Below the pieces are notes generated by a model. It was not told the DNA's origin. It did not search any database and was given only the letters and a program-made list of their open reading frames with translations. 18,195 bases of DNA from Psychrobacter sp. UBA6766 (GTDB lineage Bacteria > Pseudomonadota > Gammaproteobacteria > Pseudomonadales > Moraxellaceae): the NCBI RefSeq assembly GCF_002453355.1, contig NZ_DKGQ01000055.1, forward strand, positions 5,755 through 23,949. The letters are read 5' to 3'. The position numbers and the translations under genes were made by a program. Of the stretch, positions 16,095 through 18,195 are shown in pieces (positions within the stretch are counted from its first letter, which is position 1; each line of letters starts with the position of its first letter).

Positions 16095-16116
16095 ACTTGT
16101 TTGATAACAGGTTTTT
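16095..16116 (+). terminator. Weak terminator-like hairpin between ylqF and the BLUF gene
   Basis: ACTTGTT (16095-16101) pairs with AACAGGT (16106-16112) across TGAT with one G-T pair, followed by four T. The stem is short and AT-rich and lies nearly 200 bases after the ylqF stop, so its function is doubtful. The remainder of the gap 15898-16155 shows nothing else that I can support. Confidence 0.25.
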
Positions 16117-16155
16117 GGTTAGAGTAAAAAATTATATTAATAACTGGAGAACGCC

Positions 16156-16629
16156 ATGGGACCAACACAGGACAATCTTCTGACAGACAATCATTTAAAT
16201 ATGCCACCTACTGCTCATATTCTTTTGCGTTTAACTTATATTAGCGCTCACAACCCAAATAATGCAAATATTGAACTGGCCAGAATCCTAGAGCAATCAC
16301 GACGCAATAATGAGCTTAATGGCGTAACAGGGGCACTGGTAATGAACGAAAATTATTTTCTTCAAGTTATCGAAGGATCAAGGGCTACTATTAATTCGTT
16401 GTTACAAAAACTCATTAACGACGACAGGCATTTTTCTTTAAGAGTGGTCGAATGTCATGAAATTGAGCAGCGTCGCTGGAGTAAGTGGTCAATGAAATAC
16501 TTAACGGTGAGCAATCAGCATAAAGAAGATGTACTGAAATTTTCATCAAGCGCTGAATTTAATCCTTATTCAATGACTGCCTCTCAAATTAGGTTTTTTA
16601 TTGAAGCGTTATCAGAACAGAAAGAGTAA
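16156..16629 (+). CDS. Short BLUF-domain blue-light sensor protein
   Basis: The 157-residue protein is a single BLUF domain (about 22-118) with a short C-terminal helical extension and no output domain. It should bind FAD and sense blue light in the cytoplasm, passing the signal by protein contact. The flavin-pocket residues fall at the exact spacing known from AppA: Y28 (AppA Y21), N52 (N45), Q70 (Q63), W111 (W104) and M113 (M106). In Acinetobacter a short BLUF protein of similar size, BlsA, controls motility, biofilm and iron genes by binding transcription factors; a comparable role is inference here. The ATG at 16156 has a strong GGAG six bases upstream, which makes the 15-residue N-terminal extension before the domain probable. 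It precedes mutY by 81 bases with no terminator, so they may share a transcript. Confidence 0.93.
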   Translation: MGPTQDNLLTDNHLNMPPTAHILLRLTYISAHNPNNANIELARILEQSRRNNELNGVTGALVMNENYFLQVIEGSRATINSLLQKLINDDRHFSLRVVECHEIEQRRWSKWSMKYLTVSNQHKEDVLKFSSSAEFNPYSMTASQIRFFIEALSEQKE

Positions 16630-16674
16630 TACTAATCGTACCCTTTGAATGATTCTGATTACATTCGTTACCGC

Positions 16675-16705
16675 TTGTCCGTTTTTCTACTAATTTTGAT
16701 ATAAC
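16675..16705 (+). promoter_or_regulatory. Extended -10 promoter of mutY, possibly giving a leaderless mRNA
   Basis: TTGTCC (16675-16680) is followed after 19 bases by TATAAC (16700-16705), preceded by TG-A (16697-16699) as an extended -10 element. Five bases separate it from the ATG at 16711, so the predicted transcript starts at or beside the start codon. Confidence 0.45.
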
Positions 16706-16710
16706 TGCCT

Positions 16711-17958
16711 ATGACCCAGCTAAATGCTAATTGTAAAGCTTCTACCATTACGTTTAACCATACTCTAAGCTCTCTCAACACCTTCGCCCCACGCCTTCTC
16801 GATTGGTTTGGTGAAAATGGTCGCCATGACCTGCCTTGGCAACAGCACCAAACCGACACGCCCAGCCCTTATATTGTTTGGCTATCAGAAGTCATGCTCC
16901 AGCAAACGCAAGTAGCGACGGTGCTGCCCTACTTTGCTCGTTTTATGGCATCGTTTCCAACGGTGCAAGATTTAGCAGCGGCAGATTGGGATAGCGTGGC
17001 GGAGCATTGGGCAGGACTTGGCTACTATGCACGAGCGCGTAATTTGCATAAAGGCGCCAAGCAATTAGTCGAAGTAATCGAGGAAACTGGCGAATTTCCG
17101 CAAACGCTTGCAGGTTGGGAGGCAGTATCAGGCGTGGGACCGTCGACTGCTGGGGCAATTATGGCTATGGGATTGCATAAATATGGCGTGATTTGTGATG
17201 GCAATGTCAAACGTGTACTCACCCGTTGGGCGGCAATCGATGGTGACATTACCAAGTCTGCTACGACTAAAGAGCTGTGGGCATTGGCTGAGCGTTTAAC
17301 GCCAAGAGAGAACTCAGGATTATTTGCCCAAGCGATGATGGATATGGGTGCAACCTTATGCACGCGTAGCAAACCTGCATGTCTTTTATGTCCACTGCAA
17401 AATGATTGTATCGCCCATGCGCGGGATTGCGAAACCGATTATCCTGTTAAAGCAAAAAAACAGCCCAAACCAAGTAAGTTTAGTAACGCGCTATTAATTA
17501 AAGATACGGACGGCAAAATACTTTGGCTACAGCGTCCTGATAATGGTATTTGGGGTGGCCTATGGAGTTTACCGCTTGAGTTTGTAGAAAAAATTGATGG
17601 CAAAACTACTAAGAATCACGCCATCGCTCATGATAAATCAATAAAAGTTGCGAGCAAAGAAAAAGTATACGAAGCTGAATTTACCACGGCTGAGCAAATT
17701 ATTCATGAGTGGTTGGATAAGAGTGGATTAATCCCAGAATCCGTGAGTAAAGCTTTATTAGACGATGCACCTATTAAACATTCACTGACGCACTTCCATT
17801 GGTATTTAACACCGCAATCACTGACTTTAGATAATGAGCAAGTAGCTGATTTAACCAAAGCATTACAAGCAGCTGAGATTAACATTAATTGGTTAAATGC
17901 TGAGAATGCCCAAACGACATTAGGATTACCAAGAGCGATGGTGAAGATTTTAGAATAG
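16711..17958 (+). CDS. mutY: Adenine DNA glycosylase MutY
   Basis: MutY removes adenine mispaired with 8-oxoguanine, preventing G:C to T:A mutations after oxidative damage. In 415 residues the helix-hairpin-helix glycosylase domain comes first: E60 in WLSEVMLQQTQ is the catalytic Glu (E. coli E37), the hairpin GVGPSTAGAI follows, and D163 in CDGNVKRVL is the catalytic Asp. The [4Fe-4S] cluster ligands are C217-x6-C224-x2-C227-x5-C233. The C-terminal NUDIX-like domain that reads 8-oxoG spans about 255-410, with HSLTHFHWYL corresponding to the E. coli HTFSHFHL segment. It is about 65 residues longer than the 350-residue E. coli enzyme, from an N-terminal extension near 20 and a longer C-terminal domain. 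No ribosome binding site precedes the ATG and TAA lies in frame three codons upstream, so the start is well fixed. Confidence 0.96.
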   Translation: MTQLNANCKASTITFNHTLSSLNTFAPRLLDWFGENGRHDLPWQQHQTDTPSPYIVWLSEVMLQQTQVATVLPYFARFMASFPTVQDLAAADWDSVAEHWAGLGYYARARNLHKGAKQLVEVIEETGEFPQTLAGWEAVSGVGPSTAGAIMAMGLHKYGVICDGNVKRVLTRWAAIDGDITKSATTKELWALAERLTPRENSGLFAQAMMDMGATLCTRSKPACLLCPLQNDCIAHARDCETDYPVKAKKQPKPSKFSNALLIKDTDGKILWLQRPDNGIWGGLWSLPLEFVEKIDGKTTKNHAIAHDKSIKVASKEKVYEAEFTTAEQIIHEWLDKSGLIPESVSKALLDDAPIKHSLTHFHWYLTPQSLTLDNEQVADLTKALQAAEININWLNAENAQTTLGLPRAMVKILE

Positions 17959-17973
17959 TAAGTTCAAGCATGT

Positions 17974-17992
17974 TCTCATTTTAAAAATGAGA
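17974..17992. repeat. Short hairpin after mutY
   Basis: TCTCATT (17974-17980) and AATGAGA (17986-17992) pair across five bases, 16 bases after the mutY stop codon. There is no T tract on the plus strand, so it is at best a weak terminator or an mRNA end-stabilising hairpin. Confidence 0.35.
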
Positions 17993-18002
17993 TAAATTGC
18001 AG

Positions 18003-18064
18003 CCAAACAAGGAAAATAGCGCAGTTAATATCGTGATATTAGACAGCTATTTAACGAAGTTTGG
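18003..18064. repeat. Segmented long palindrome downstream of mutY
   Basis: Three pairs of arms nest in order: CCAAAC (18003-18008) with GTTTGG (18059-18064), AAATAGC (18014-18020) with GCTATTT (18046-18052), and TAATATC (18026-18032) with GATATTA (18035-18041) around a two-base centre. The intervening spacers are 4-6 bases on both sides. This would fold into a 62-base cruciform or RNA hairpin with internal loops. No coding sequence overlaps it. Confidence 0.65.
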
Positions 18065-18171
18065 AAAAATTTAGCCGTTTTTAGCCCATTTATATGTCCA
18101 TCGATTGAACTGAGAACACGCCTCAGTGTAATCAAATAACATTCATAAAAAAAGCGACTCAAAACATATTC

Positions 18172-18195
18172 TGTGAACTGAACCCCATAAGTTGG
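18172..18195. mobile_element. Probable terminal inverted repeat of an IS3-family insertion sequence (cut by window end)
   Basis: The last bases, TGAACTGAACCCCATAAGTTGG from 18174 (or TG from 18172), resemble the ends of IS3-family elements, which begin with TG and often carry a CCCC...AAGTTGG core. Only about 22-24 bases are visible, with no transposase, so the identification is by resemblance from memory. Confidence 0.45.

Overview
The window reads as chromosome of a psychrotolerant gammaproteobacterium of the Moraxellaceae, most likely Psychrobacter or a close relative. The basis is moderate G+C with AT-rich gaps, protein sequences of gammaproteobacterial type (Lnt, CorC, YcgN/UPF0260, MutY), and a short BLUF photoreceptor like the one known from Acinetobacter. 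The genus is inferred from overall character, not from a marker gene. No rRNA, tRNA, CRISPR array or complete mobile element was seen.

Layout. (1) 1-532 is the 3' end of a Lys/Glu-rich coiled-coil gene (+), meeting an Xaa-Pro aminopeptidase (667-2484, -) at a shared hairpin terminator. (2) The minus-strand block 2898-8074 holds, in order of coordinate, a POT-family peptide transporter, a small anchored protein with a long acidic disordered tail, apolipoprotein N-acyltransferase lnt and corC. Transcription runs corC, lnt, small protein, transporter, aminopeptidase, but the gaps are wide and several contain terminators or promoter-like sites, so these look like mostly separate units. (3) A DUF4105 (Lnb N-terminal-like) membrane protein (+) diverges from corC. 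(4) A large inverted repeat separates it from a UPF0260 cysteine-cluster protein (-), which diverges from a dienelactone hydrolase family gene (+) preceded by 15-bp tandem repeats. (5) On the plus strand follow a 1034-residue DUF2339 membrane protein, the ribosome-assembly GTPase ylqF/rbgA, a BLUF blue-light sensor and mutY. (6) After mutY come a segmented palindrome and, in the last 22-24 bases, what looks like the terminal repeat of an IS3-family insertion sequence.

How the genes fit together. Aminopeptidase P and the POT transporter form a plausible peptide-utilisation pair and share an 11-base motif about 100 bases before each start codon. corC and lnt keep the neighbourhood of the enterobacterial ybeZ-ybeY-ybeX-lnt locus but are separated here by a strong terminator. 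The most provocative association is the DUF4105/Lnb-like gene beside lnt: as I recall, Lnb is the unrelated enzyme that replaces Lnt in Bacteroides, so one locus may hold two lipoprotein-acylation-related proteins. No clearly new multi-gene defence or metabolic system was found. The best leads are the Lnt/Lnb-like pairing, the structured repeats, two promoters that appear to give leaderless mRNAs (ylqF, mutY), and the photoreceptor directly upstream of mutY.
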